Positions 53,587-62,446 of a stretch of DNA of 64,000 bases are shown here, one piece after another; positions within the stretch are counted from its first letter, which is position 1; each line of letters opens with the position of its first letter. The notes under the pieces are model-generated. The model ran no database searches. It worked only from the letters and a program-made list of their open reading frames with translations, and was not told the DNA's origin. Origin of the DNA: Eubacterium sp. (lineage in GTDB: Bacteria; Bacillota; Clostridia; Lachnospirales; Lachnospiraceae). The position numbers and the translations under genes were made by a program. The DNA is taken from assembly GCA_021769425.1 (NCBI GenBank), contig JAETSX010000011.1, forward strand, positions 1 to 64,000, given 5' to 3'.

Positions 53587-53901
53587 CGTAACAGTTCGTT
53601 ACTGTCCGCTCCTGGGCCGCGCACCACGCTGCACGGTTACAGGCCAATACACAGTCGACTTCGGATCAGCGCTTCCGAACGCCGCGCACCACGCTGCACG
53701 GTCACAGGCCAATACAGTATTGGAGCCAGAATCCTGCCTCTTGCCGTAAGGCAGCTTTAAATAGGACGGATCTGTTACTGTGAGTGATTCATCCTGAATA
53801 AGGACAGGGTAACCACCAGCTTTAAATAGGGCGGATCTGTTACTGTGAGCGCCATAGGCGCAAACAGTAACAACAGCTCAGCCTTCGGCTTCACTGTTAC
53901 G
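53587..53901. repeat. Repeat-rich intergenic block bounded by CGTAACAGT inverted ends
   Basis: Outer ends CGTAACAGT (53587-53595) and ACTGTTACG (53893-53901) are exact inverted repeats, as in the element at 34148. Inside are two direct duplications: GCCGCGCACCACGCTGCACG with GTCACAGGCCAATACA (near 53614-53656 and 53680-53720), and AGCTTTAAATAGG.CGGATCT GTTACTGTGAG (near 53751 and 53819). This fills the 474-base gap between the YesL gene and rpmF. No gene is seen in it. Confidence 0.6.
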
Positions 53902-53917
53902 GATTGGAAACGCTGTA

Positions 53918-53953
53918 CCGAAAAAGAACCTTCCCATTGCTGGAAAGGTTCTT
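53918..53953 (-). terminator. Terminator after rpmF
   Basis: Minus strand: AAGAACCTT and AAGGTTCTT arms with a short inner stem and a following T run (TTCTTTTTC), 15 bases after the rpmF stop. Confidence 0.8.
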
Positions 53954-53967
53954 GCCGGTATCCCGGA

Positions 53968-54147
53968 TTAATCCTGAGGGATAATCTCTTTTTTGTTATA
54001 ACTTCCGCAGTTCTTGCATACTCTGTGAGGCATCATTAACTCGCCGCATTTGCTGCATTTTACCAAAGTCGGAGCAGTCATTTTCCAGTTTGCTCTTCTT
54101 CTGTCTCTTCTGCCTTTGGAAGATTTATTTTTTGGACATATTGACAT
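53968..54147 (-). CDS. rpmF: 50S ribosomal protein L32
   Basis: 59 residues: MSICPKNKSSKGRRDRRRAN and the zinc ribbon CSKCGELMMPHRVCKNCG with all four Cys. The start at 54147 has AGGAGG seven bases upstream; GTG 54153 lies in that site and is rejected. It follows yceD by two bases, its standard partner. Confidence 0.97.
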   Translation of the reverse strand: MSICPKNKSSKGRRDRRRANWKMTAPTLVKCSKCGELMMPHRVCKNCGSYNKKEIIPQD

Positions 54148-54149
54148 GG

Positions 54150-54671
54150 TCACACCTCCTTAAATTTGTTAAAAATATCCTGGATTGCTGCCATTCTTGG
54201 ATCAGGTTCTGTTTTCTGGCACTGACATTCTGCCTGATTCAGATTTGCTCCGCACCGTTTGCAGATGCCTTTGCAATCTTCTCTGCACAGAACCTTCATT
54301 GGCCAACTCACCAAAATTTCTCCAAAAATAAGTTGATCTACATCCAGACTTGTTCCTGTCATATAACTCAGATTCTCCATGCTCAGTTCTTCATTGCTTC
54401 CGGTAAGGTCAATTTCCTTGTCCAACGCAATGGAAAACGTCCGGCTCACTTCTTCCAGACAGCGATCGCACGGAATTCCGATTGCAACTTCTGTTTCCCC
54501 CTGAATCAACAAGCGCTTACCGTCTTCATTGGCAAACTTCATTGCAAAGGGCTGCTTCGTCCGAATGGGAAATTGCCCCAGTCTGGAATCAAAGGACGAT
54601 AATTCAATTTCTACCTGCTGTGACATTTCCTTATTCTCACAGGAAATTATGTCCGCTAATTCTACTCTCAT
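54150..54671 (-). CDS. YceD family (DUF177) protein, 23S rRNA accumulation factor
   Basis: 173 residues with the two CxxC pairs of the family (CDRCLEEVSRTF and CREDCKGICKRCGANLNQAE). YceD is thought to act in 23S rRNA processing and is nearly always joined to rpmF. Promoter with consensus boxes at 54698-54726. Confidence 0.93.
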   Translation of the reverse strand: MRVELADIISCENKEMSQQVEIELSSFDSRLGQFPIRTKQPFAMKFANEDGKRLLIQGETEVAIGIPCDRCLEEVSRTFSIALDKEIDLTGSNEELSMENLSYMTGTSLDVDQLIFGEILVSWPMKVLCREDCKGICKRCGANLNQAECQCQKTEPDPRMAAIQDIFNKFKEV

Positions 54672-54697
54672 GACAGTCTCCTATCCACACTTGGTAT

Positions 54698-54726
54698 ATT
54701 ATAACTGCCAGAAGATGGTTTGTCAA
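54698..54726 (-). promoter_or_regulatory. Consensus promoter of the yceD-rpmF operon
   Basis: Minus strand TTGACA, exactly 17 bases, TATAAT: both boxes perfect. It starts 13 bases after the ackA stop codon, so this operon is independent of ackA. Confidence 0.88.
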
Positions 54727-54738
54727 TCATTTCTTTTA

Positions 54739-55929
54739 TTATTTTGTCAGTTCCACTGTTTCGCGGGCAATTGCCAGCTCCTCATTGGTAGGCAGGCAAA
54801 GGACAGTCACTTTGGAATCCGGGGCGGAGATAATTTTCTCTTCCCCTCTTACCTGGTTGGCCTCTTCATCCAATTTCACTCCCAGATATCCCAGATAATC
54901 GCAAACGCCCTTTCTGACGCCGGGATCATTCTCACCGATTCCTGCCGTAAAGCAAATCACATCCACGCCGTTCATAGCTGCCACATAAGAACCCACATAT
55001 TTTGCCACCCGGTAAATATAGGTATCCAAAGCCCGGATTCCTCTGGCGTCATTCTTCTCTGCAGCCGCGCCCAAATCACGGAAATCGCTGGAAATATGGG
55101 ACAGGCCCTGTACGCCGGACTTCTTATTTAATACAGCCATAACGCCTTCCAGATCTAGATTTTCCTTCTTCGCCAGATATTCCATGGCTCCCGGATCAAT
55201 GTCGCCGGAACGTGTTCCCATAATCAGCCCCTCCAGGGGAGTCAGGCCCATGGACGTATCTACGGATTCTCCGTTTTTCACCGCGCAGATGGAAGCGCCG
55301 TTTCCAAGATGGCAGACAATGGTTTTCAATTCTCCATAGGGTTTTCCAAGGAGCTCTGCCGCACGTTTGGACACATAACTGTGGGAAGTTCCGTGGAACC
55401 CGTATTTTCTTACTTTGTATTTCTCATAGTAATCATAGTCAATGCCGTACAGGTATGCCTTCTCCGGCATAGTCTGATGGAATGCAGTGTCAAATACGCC
55501 TACCATCGGCACGCCCGGCATCAATTCCTGGCAGGCCCTGACGCCGATTAAATTGGCCGGATTATGCAAAGGAGCCAAATCGCTGCATTCCTCCACAACT
55601 TTCAGCACTTCTTCATTCAATACCGTAGAGCATGCAAATTTCTCTCCGCCGTGCACCAGCCTGTGGCCCACTGCGCCGATTTCTCCAAGGCTCTTCAAAG
55701 CTCCTGTTTTGGGATTCACCAGCGCATCCAATACCATCTGAATGGCCTGCTTGTGGGTGGGCATGTCCGCGTCTGTAATTTCTTTGTCGCAGCCGGCTTT
55801 CTGATACACCAGCCTTCCGTCCAGACCAATCCTCTCGCACAGTCCTTTTGCCAATACTTCCTCAGAATCAGAGTTGATGACCTGATATTTCAGGGAAGAG
55901 CTTCCGCAATTAATTACTAATACATTCAT
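54739..55929 (-). CDS. ackA: Acetate kinase
   Basis: 396 residues; converts acetyl phosphate and ADP to acetate and ATP. MNVLVINCGSSSLKYQVINS, GHRLVHGG, FDTAFHQTMP, GFHGTSHSYV and HLGNGASICAVKNG are the family motifs. The start at 55929 matches the conserved N-terminus and has GGAGAAGG upstream. No pta gene is next to it in this window. It ends the PFOR route for energy. Confidence 0.98.
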   Translation of the reverse strand: MNVLVINCGSSSLKYQVINSDSEEVLAKGLCERIGLDGRLVYQKAGCDKEITDADMPTHKQAIQMVLDALVNPKTGALKSLGEIGAVGHRLVHGGEKFACSTVLNEEVLKVVEECSDLAPLHNPANLIGVRACQELMPGVPMVGVFDTAFHQTMPEKAYLYGIDYDYYEKYKVRKYGFHGTSHSYVSKRAAELLGKPYGELKTIVCHLGNGASICAVKNGESVDTSMGLTPLEGLIMGTRSGDIDPGAMEYLAKKENLDLEGVMAVLNKKSGVQGLSHISSDFRDLGAAAEKNDARGIRALDTYIYRVAKYVGSYVAAMNGVDVICFTAGIGENDPGVRKGVCDYLGYLGVKLDEEANQVRGEEKIISAPDSKVTVLCLPTNEELAIARETVELTK

Positions 55930-55980
55930 TTTCCTTCTCCTCTTCTTTTCCATATTTAAATGACAAAAATGTCTGTTCTT

Positions 55981-56009
55981 ATTATAAACCAATCTAATTT
56001 ATGATACAA
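55981..56009 (-). promoter_or_regulatory. Promoter of ackA
   Basis: Minus strand TTGTAT, 17 bases, TATAAT, about 50 bases upstream of the start codon. Confidence 0.75.
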
Positions 56010-56126
56010 GGGGCTTTTTTCCAGTTAATCCTTGTAAACAGGAACAAAATCCTGTACCATAGTAGAAAGGCATAGCTGAATCATGCATTCTCCACTGCCA
56101 TATCCGTGAAGCGAATGCTTTGACAG

Positions 56127-56316
56127 CAGGTTCCCGCCCTGTTACTGTTCACTGAAAGGGATTTTCAAAAAATGGCAGGAAGAATTTTGACAGCAGGTTC
56201 CCGCCCTGTTACTGTTCACAGCCAAAATGCGCATAAACTGCGCATTTACAGCCCGACACAGCAGATGACAGGAAAAACCGTAAATCGTTCGACAAATAAA
56301 GTATACTCACGAGTAT
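56127..56316. repeat. Intergenic repeats upstream of the MATE gene
   Basis: TTTGACAGCAGGTTCCCGCC followed by CTGTTACTGTTCAC occurs twice, about 70 bases apart (near 56118-56152 and 56186-56220). At 56282-56316 is a partial third copy of the 84 bp repeat family, which on the minus strand reads ATACTCGTGAGTATACTTTA then TTTGTCGAACGATTT. This accounts for most of the 450-base gap between ackA and the MATE gene. Confidence 0.6.
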
Positions 56317-56381
56317 AAATGCACAGATTGAACCAATAAGGAATTCAGCATACCCTGAAAAACATAAGGAGTCGGTTATCT

Positions 56382-57767
56382 ATGGAAAATAAAGAAAAAA
56401 CACAACTTTTTGAACAAATGCCCATTCCAAAAGCGGTGATGACGCTGGCCATCCCTACCATCATCAGCTCTCTGGTTATGGTAATTTACAATCTTGCAGA
56501 CACCTATTTTGTAGGTATGTTAAATGATCCCATCCAGAATGCGGCTGTCACGCTGGCGGCTCCGGTTCTCCTGGCCTTTAACGCAGTCAACAACCTGTTC
56601 GGAATCGGGGCGTCCAGCATGATGAGCCGGGGGCTTGGCCGAAAAGATTACGATACGGTATACCGCAGCTCCGCCTTCGGCTTTTATTTCGCGCTGATGA
56701 GCGGAATCCTGTTTTCTGTTCTCTGTACCGTATTTCAGGCACCTATGCTGACCATGCTTGGCGCAGACAGCCAGACTGCCGCAGCCACCGGGGAATACCT
56801 GAAGTGGACGGTAAACTTCGGTGCGGCGCCATCTATCCTGAATGTGGTTCTGGCCTATCTGGTGCGGGCGGAAGGCTCCTCCCTCCATGCCAGTATCGGC
56901 ACCATGAGCGGATGCCTTTTAAATATTATTCTTGACCCCGTATTTATCCTCCCCCAGGGACTGAATATGGGCGCGGCGGGCGCGGGACTTGCCACTTTTC
57001 TGTCCAACTGCACGGCCTGCGGCTATTTTTTCATTCTGCTGTTTGTAAAGCGGGGACGCACTTATGTTTCCATCCGCCCTTCCCATTTCGGCTTCCGGAA
57101 AATGATTGTCGCCGGAATATTTGCCGTGGGAATTCCCGCTTCCATCCAGAACCTTTTAAATGTAACGGGCATGACTGTGCTGAATAATTTTACTTCCTCT
57201 TACGGCGCAGACGCCGTTGCCGCCATGGGAATTGTACAAAAAATCAATATGGTGCCCCTGAACATTGCATTGGGGCTTTCCCAGGGCATCATGCCCCTGA
57301 TCAGCTATAATTATGCCAGCGGAAATATCAAACGTATGAAAGACACCCTGATTTTTACCATAAAAATCACCCTTTCTTTCATGGCACTTGTATCTGCCGG
57401 TTATTTTCTGGGAGCCGGCCCCCTTACTTCGCTCTTTATGAAAAGCCCTGCGATTGTCGCGTACGGCACCAGATTTTTACGGGGCCTGTGCCTGGGAACG
57501 CCGTTTCTGTGTATGGATTTCCTCGCAGTGGGCGTATTTCAGGCCTGCGGCATGGGGAGGAAATCTTTCCTTTTCGCCATACTCCGCAAGATTGTTCTGG
57601 AAATTCCGGCATTGTTTATACTGAACTACTTTTTCCCGCTGTACGGGCTTGCCTATGCACAGTTAGCGGCTGAATTTATTCTGGCTATCGCCGCTGTCAT
57701 CGTCCTGTTCCGGCTGTTTCGCCAGCTTGAAAAAACCTTCGGCAAGACAGAAAGGAACCCCGCATGA
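56382..57767 (+). CDS. MATE family efflux transporter
   Basis: 461 residues, 12 TM helices; exports drugs or metabolites with a Na+ or H+ gradient. MPIPKAVMTLAIPTIISSLV, then NLADTYFVGML, FGIGASSMMSRGLG and the mirrored second half GIVQKINMVPLNIALGLSQG match the MepA/NorM-like group. It overlaps the next gene by four bases. Confidence 0.95.
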   Translation: MENKEKTQLFEQMPIPKAVMTLAIPTIISSLVMVIYNLADTYFVGMLNDPIQNAAVTLAAPVLLAFNAVNNLFGIGASSMMSRGLGRKDYDTVYRSSAFGFYFALMSGILFSVLCTVFQAPMLTMLGADSQTAAATGEYLKWTVNFGAAPSILNVVLAYLVRAEGSSLHASIGTMSGCLLNIILDPVFILPQGLNMGAAGAGLATFLSNCTACGYFFILLFVKRGRTYVSIRPSHFGFRKMIVAGIFAVGIPASIQNLLNVTGMTVLNNFTSSYGADAVAAMGIVQKINMVPLNIALGLSQGIMPLISYNYASGNIKRMKDTLIFTIKITLSFMALVSAGYFLGAGPLTSLFMKSPAIVAYGTRFLRGLCLGTPFLCMDFLAVGVFQACGMGRKSFLFAILRKIVLEIPALFILNYFFPLYGLAYAQLAAEFILAIAAVIVLFRLFRQLEKTFGKTERNPA

Positions 57768-59059
57768 ATGTACTTGGAATTATTGCAGAATACAACCCTT
57801 TCCACAATGGACATGCCTATCAGATAGAAACTCTGCGAAAAGAAACGGATGCCGATTATGTCATCATTGCCATGAGCGGAAATTTTGTCCAGCGGGGAGT
57901 TCCCGCACTTATGGAAAAGTACAGCCGTGCCCGGATGGCTCTAAGCTGCGGCGCAGACCTGGTACTGGAGCTGCCGGCGCTCTATGCCTGCGCCAGTGCG
58001 GAATATTTTGCGGGAGGCGGCATTGCTTTGCTGGAGGGCGCCGGCGTAGTCACGCATCTGGGATTCGGAACAGAATACGCAGATTTTTCTTTCCTGCAGG
58101 AAATCGCAAATATTCTTTGCCGGGAACCGGAACCCTTTCAGGATATTTTGCAGCAGGAATTGAAAAAGGGGCTGTCCTTTCCCGCTGCACGCGCCCGGGC
58201 GGTAAAGGCCTGTTTTTCGGCACACCTTTCTGCATCCGGCTCTTTCCCTGATTCTCCTAACAACATCCTGGCCGTGGAATACCTGAAAGCTTTGTCCCGC
58301 TGCCATTCTGAGATTACCCCCTCCCCTCTGCTCCGTCGGGGGCAATCCTACCACGATACTGCGCCGGGACAAGTATTTTCATCTGCTTCCGCCATACGGG
58401 CTGAAATTTTAAAAACGGATCTCACATTGAAATATGCCAGTCCGGCCGCAGACTCAGAATCAGACGGTTTCCGGGCCTCTGACTGCACAAAACAGATGCG
58501 CCGCCGGCTCCCGTCTGCTCTTAAAATTTCCATGCCCAAAGCTGCTTTGGATATCATAAAAGAATATCCCCATCCCTTTTTGCAGGAAAATGATTTCTCT
58601 CCGCTGCTTCATTACAAGCTGCTTACGGAATCCTCTGAGCAGCTCGCCCTCTATGCAGACAGTTCCCCGGACCTTGCCCGGCGCATGAAACATGAATCCG
58701 GCGTTTTCCTTTCCTGGAACAGCTACTGCAGCCGTTTAAAAAGTAAAAATTTCACATACACCCGTCTGAACCGGGTGTTTTTGCATACCATACTGAATAT
58801 TTACCAGACGGATTATCAAAATTTCCCAAAGCCTGCCTGCCTGCGGGTACTGGGCTTCCGCAAAAAATCCGCCCCTCTGCTTTCAGCTATCAAAGCCAGC
58901 GGAAACCTGCCGCTTGTCACAAATCCAACCCAATCTTCTCCTGCCCAGCGCCTTCTTTCCCTGGATCTGGCAGCTTCTGATCTGTACCGCGTCGGCCTGG
59001 CTGCCAGAGGGGACAACCGCCTGCAGGATGATTTTAAACAGCCTGTGATTGTACTGTAG
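57764..59059 (+). CDS. tmcAL: tRNA(Met) cytidine acetate ligase (TmcAL/YlbM)
   Basis: 431 residues; uses ATP and acetate to acetylate C34 of elongator tRNA(Met). Nucleotidyltransferase motifs GIIAEYNPFHNGHAYQIETL (HxGH type) and SGNFVQRGVPALMEKYSRAR are at the N-terminus; SASAIRAEI follows in the middle. It is translationally coupled to the MATE gene, an unusual pair. The acetate substrate is the product of ackA nearby. Confidence 0.95.
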   Translation: MNVLGIIAEYNPFHNGHAYQIETLRKETDADYVIIAMSGNFVQRGVPALMEKYSRARMALSCGADLVLELPALYACASAEYFAGGGIALLEGAGVVTHLGFGTEYADFSFLQEIANILCREPEPFQDILQQELKKGLSFPAARARAVKACFSAHLSASGSFPDSPNNILAVEYLKALSRCHSEITPSPLLRRGQSYHDTAPGQVFSSASAIRAEILKTDLTLKYASPAADSESDGFRASDCTKQMRRRLPSALKISMPKAALDIIKEYPHPFLQENDFSPLLHYKLLTESSEQLALYADSSPDLARRMKHESGVFLSWNSYCSRLKSKNFTYTRLNRVFLHTILNIYQTDYQNFPKPACLRVLGFRKKSAPLLSAIKASGNLPLVTNPTQSSPAQRLLSLDLAASDLYRVGLAARGDNRLQDDFKQPVIVL

Positions 59060-59069
59060 ACATTCCCGA

Positions 59070-59118
59070 CTGCCTGTGCACCGGAAACAGCTTTCCAACC
59101 GCACAGGCAGAATTTTCC
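59070..59118 (+). terminator. Terminator after tmcAL
   Basis: CTGCCTGTGC (59070-59079) pairs perfectly with GCACAGGCAG (59101-59110), followed by AATTTTCC. Confidence 0.8.
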
Positions 59119-59143
59119 TGCTTCCGCCGGAGTAATAAACGCA

Positions 59144-59253
59144 GGATAAATTTTCATATGCAAGGCGGAGGAATGAGGCGTAGCGGTGGCTACGTCGATT
59201 GATGAGGGTCTGCCCCGCTTTATCGGGCACAAGCAGCAGATGGAAATTTAGAC
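59144..59253 (-). repeat. Dispersed 110 bp structured repeat, second copy
   Basis: The reverse complement matches 27552-27662 (the inner part of the MITE-like element), from GTCTAAATTTCCATCTGC to AAAATTTATCC. The inner hairpin is CGTAGC/GCTACG here and GTTGTA/TACAAC there: paired changes that keep the stem. Confidence 0.75.
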
Positions 59254-59287
59254 CAGTGAAAGGTACGGTTAATTAGTGTGGGTTATA

Positions 59288-59812
59288 CTAGTGAGTATAA
59301 ATCTGTCCCAACACTTCAAACACCTGATTTCCAAACAGATAGCCGGCTCCTACAAATACAAAATTCCAAACGCAGATTCCCAGAGCCGAGCTTATAGTAT
59401 ATTTCAGAAAATTAAACCGCAACACCCCCGCCGGAATGGAAATCAGCGTCCTTACCATGGGGATCAGCTTGCCCAAGAAAATTCCCAGGCACCCTTTCTT
59501 CCGTATCATCTCAAAATTCCGTTCAATGGCTTCCTGCTGTTTGGGAAATTTCTTTACATATGCTTTCAGAAAAACATTTCCGCCCATTCTTCCGAAAAAA
59601 TACAAAAGCCAGCTTCCCACAATTCCTGCCGATACGGAAACTGCCATGGTAAGCAGAAAACTCAGCTTTCCATTGGCTGCCCAGACTCCTGCCAAGGGCA
59701 TAATAACGCCGGCAGGAAATCCCGGAAGATTCATATATTCCAGCAATACAATGACAAAGATTGCAATCACTCCATAATGCTCAAAATACTGTCCCACTAC
59801 CTCAATACTCAT
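59288..59812 (-). CDS. DedA family membrane protein
   Basis: 174 residues with four or five TM helices; DedA (SNARE-associated/VTT) proteins act as lipid carrier flippases. MNLPGFPAGVIMPLAGVWAA, then GSWLLYFFGRMGG, FLGKLIPMVRTLISIPAGVL with the conserved Arg, and FVGAGYLFG. GGAGG stands seven bases before the ATG. Its last codons (IYTH and TAG) lie in the palindrome TATACTCACTAGTATA (59284-59299). Confidence 0.93.
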   Translation of the reverse strand: MSIEVVGQYFEHYGVIAIFVIVLLEYMNLPGFPAGVIMPLAGVWAANGKLSFLLTMAVSVSAGIVGSWLLYFFGRMGGNVFLKAYVKKFPKQQEAIERNFEMIRKKGCLGIFLGKLIPMVRTLISIPAGVLRFNFLKYTISSALGICVWNFVFVGAGYLFGNQVFEVLGQIYTH

Positions 59813-60093
59813 AGGTGTTCCTCCTGTTCTGCTGTCTGTTTGTCCTGTTGTTTCATATTATACAAATATTTTATCTGCAGATTCTTTCATTTCCCTTGTA
59901 AAATACGAAAGATTTTCTTAGGATTTTGTGATTATTACTTTTGATTTTTGAATACGGAAGGAAATGCAGAGGCGATCCGAACTTCCGTCCTCCGAAGGAT
60001 GTTCCAATCACACAGATGGGCATGTTCTGGAATCACCCCGGAAAAGCTTTTCTATCTATAATAACGAGAAACGCTTATAAATTGTTTCAAATA

Positions 60094-60160
60094 TTACTCC
60101 GGCGGTTAAATATCGCAGAATTTTACGTATATATCTGGCATTAAATAATTGCCAGATATA
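60094..60160 (+). repeat. Solo end of the 27.5 kb element with hairpin
   Basis: TTACTCCGGCGGTTAAATAT plus CGCAGAATTTTACGTATAT matches the right arm of the 27518-27819 element (read on the minus strand) base for base over most of 38 positions. The hairpin ATATATCTGGC/GCCAGATATAT follows. The rest of the element is absent. Confidence 0.7.
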
Positions 60161-60193
60161 TAGAACAAAGAGTTTCCCATGATATAAAAATAA

Positions 60194-60291
60194 GGGGCCG
60201 TTGGAAAATGGAATTTGCACACAATAGATAGTCGTAATTCTGAAAAATCACAACCATATATTGTGGAAATCTACCATTTCCCGACAGCCCC
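60194..60291. repeat. 98 bp imperfect inverted repeat
   Basis: Ends GGGGCCGTTGGAAAATGG and CCATTTCCCGACAGCCCC pair at 15 of 18 positions; inner arms CACAATA/TATTGTG. It could be a MITE or, read as RNA, a large terminator hairpin for the purine genes on the minus strand. Confidence 0.5.
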
Positions 60292-60360
60292 CTGCCTTTT
60301 ATTTATCCATACGTTAATATCGGATTACTTTCCTGCCAAAAACATGAGTAATCCATGCTC

Positions 60361-60515
60361 CGATACACTGGATATACTAATGATGGAATAACCAGGTTCC
60401 GATACACTGGATATACTAACGATGGAATAACCAGGTTCCGATACACTGGATATACTAATGATGGAATAACCAGGTTCCGATACACTGGATATACTAATGA
60501 TGGAATAACCGGATT
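60361..60515. repeat. Minisatellite: four 39 bp units at the 3' end of purH
   Basis: The unit, minus strand CCTGGTTATTCCATCATTAG plus TATATCCAGTGTATCGGAA, occurs four times with single changes. The first unit contains the last codons and TAG stop of the AICAR transformylase gene, so the gene's 3' end has been copied in tandem. Confidence 0.88.
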
Positions 60516-61672
60516 CCGGTAAAGCACATGGCCATATTGTATTTGTTACAAGTTTCAATTACGTGATCATCACGGATAGAGCCGCCCGGCTCCGCCACAT
60601 AGGAAACGCCGCTCTTATGCGCCCGCTCAATATTATCGCCGAATGGGAAAAATGCATCAGAGCCAAGAGAAACCCCGTTCATCTGATCCAGCCATTCCCG
60701 CTTCTCTTCTCTGGTAAACACTTCCGGCTTCACCTTAAAAATCTTCTCCCAGGCGCCGTCGGCCAGAACATCCATATAATCTTCCCCGATGTATAAATCA
60801 ATGGAATTATCTCTGTCTGCCCGGCCGATGCCGTCTACAAACTCCAGTCCCAACACCTTGGGGGACTGACGCAGAAACCAGTTGTCCGCCTTCTGTCCGG
60901 CAAGGCGGGTGCAGTGGATTCTGGACTGCTGGCCTGCCCCGATTCCGATAGCCTGTCCTCCCTTGGCATAGCATACTGAATTAGACTGGGTATATTTCAG
61001 CGTAATCATGGCGATTGCCAAATCAATTTTGGCGGATTCCGGAATCTCTTTGTTCTCCGTCACTACATTTCCAAAGAAATCATTGTCAATCTTCAACTCA
61101 TTCCTGCCCTGTTCAAAGGTGATGCCGAAGACTTCCTTCCGTTCCAGAGGGTTGGGCACATAATCCGGATCTATCTCTATCACGTTGTAGTTGCCTTTCT
61201 TCTTTGCCTTTAAAATTTCCAGCGCTTCCGGCTCATATCCCGGCGCAATCACTCCATCAGAAACTTCCCGCTTAATGATCAAAGCCGTTGCCTTGTCACA
61301 GACATCCGACAGGGAAATAAAATCTCCAAACGACGACATGCGGTCTGCGCCTCTGGCCCTTGCATATGCATTGGCAAGTGGGGTAAACTCCATATCCATA
61401 TCATCTACCCAGTAAATCTTTCTCTCCACATCCGTTAAAGGTAACCCCACCGCTGCGCCGGCAGGAGAAACGTGCTTAAAAGAAGCGGCCGCTGCAAGCC
61501 CTGCAGCGTTCTTTAATTCCTTTACCAACTGCCAGCCATTGAAAGCGTCCAGGAAATTAATATAGCCCGGCTTGCCGTTTAACACTTTAATGGGAAGTTC
61601 TCCATTCTCCATATAGATTCTGGATGGTTTCTGGTTGGGGTTGCAACCATATTTTAATTCTAATTCCTGCAT
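60494..61672 (-). CDS. purH: Stand-alone AICAR formyltransferase
   Basis: 392 residues; transfers formyl to AICAR to give FAICAR, the ninth step of IMP synthesis. It corresponds to the transformylase half only: ELKYGCNPNQKPSRIYMENG, SFKHVSPAGAAVG, KYTQSNSVCYAKGGQAIGIG, GSDAFFPFGDNIERAHKSGV, VAEPGGSIRDDHVIETCNKY, MCFTGIRLFHH. The cyclohydrolase half is missing and supplied by the next gene upstream (61733-62446). The start at 61672 follows GGAGG. Confidence 0.95.
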   Translation of the reverse strand: MQELELKYGCNPNQKPSRIYMENGELPIKVLNGKPGYINFLDAFNGWQLVKELKNAAGLAAAASFKHVSPAGAAVGLPLTDVERKIYWVDDMDMEFTPLANAYARARGADRMSSFGDFISLSDVCDKATALIIKREVSDGVIAPGYEPEALEILKAKKKGNYNVIEIDPDYVPNPLERKEVFGITFEQGRNELKIDNDFFGNVVTENKEIPESAKIDLAIAMITLKYTQSNSVCYAKGGQAIGIGAGQQSRIHCTRLAGQKADNWFLRQSPKVLGLEFVDGIGRADRDNSIDLYIGEDYMDVLADGAWEKIFKVKPEVFTREEKREWLDQMNGVSLGSDAFFPFGDNIERAHKSGVSYVAEPGGSIRDDHVIETCNKYNMAMCFTGIRLFHH

Positions 61673-61732
61673 AATTTCCTCCATTCTGTACTTTCTCAGC
61701 ATTACGTGCCCTATTCCCCGGCACAAACGGAT

Positions 61733-62446
61733 TTATTTATTCTTATTAATAATAACAGTTTCATAGCTTCCTGTTTCAATTTCAATATATCTGACAAAAA
61801 GGGACACTTTATTTTCTTCGTTCAGGCTGTCCCAGATTTTCCGGGCGAAGTCATGAATCTCCCCTTCCAGTTCCACCAGCTTCGGCTCACCTTCAAAACT
61901 GGGCAATGGATTTCCGTCTCCCATATAAGTATGGATAAAACGTCCCTCCCCGGCTGCAGGATTCTCATAGGCAAAGGTATAGCGGTTACAGGAATCAGGA
62001 TTCCCGTTATTGCTCTTTAAAATAGACATTGCATAATTGTAGCTGCCATGCTCCACATGCATAATGCCGGAAATCCGCGGGGTATAGTTGGGAGCGTCCG
62101 GCTCAAATTCCCTGGTGCGCAATGACTGTTCAAAGGTCTGCTGCTTGTCCATCAGTTCATAAATCGTATCGGTCTGATCTCCGTTTGTCACAATTGTCTT
62201 ATTGCCAAGCACTCTCACCGGCGCATAGATAATCAGGCTGGGATCCCCTAACTTGGACGGGTCAAATGCCTGGGTGCGGATGCCTTCTCCATCCTCCACA
62301 AAAATGCGGTTCCTGCTGTTCTCACTTCTGCCCATAATAAAATAGGCAGTCACTGCATATTTGCCGTCCGCTGATTTTCCGATTACAATTCCTCTTCCCG
62401 GATAAGAATTACCCTTTAACTCTGTTTCCAACGATAACTTATTCAC
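61733..62446 (-). CDS. purO: IMP cyclohydrolase, PurO-like
   Basis: 237 residues; closes the ring of FAICAR to IMP. NSYPGRGIVIGKSADGKYAV, YFIMGRSENSRNRIF and ISGIMHVEHGSYNYAMSILK match the PurO-type (PF07826) family first known from archaea and present in Clostridia. The GTG start has GGAGG ten bases upstream. It precedes the AICAR transformylase, with 60 bases between, so the two replace the usual bifunctional PurH. Confidence 0.9.
   Translation of the reverse strand: MNKLSLETELKGNSYPGRGIVIGKSADGKYAVTAYFIMGRSENSRNRIFVEDGEGIRTQAFDPSKLGDPSLIIYAPVRVLGNKTIVTNGDQTDTIYELMDKQQTFEQSLRTREFEPDAPNYTPRISGIMHVEHGSYNYAMSILKSNNGNPDSCNRYTFAYENPAAGEGRFIHTYMGDGNPLPSFEGEPKLVELEGEIHDFARKIWDSLNEENKVSLFVRYIEIETGSYETVIINKNK

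Noticed and set aside
60303-60558. Two overlapping repeat proteins of about 75 residues
   Set aside because: They are readings of the 39 bp minisatellite that overlaps the purH end.
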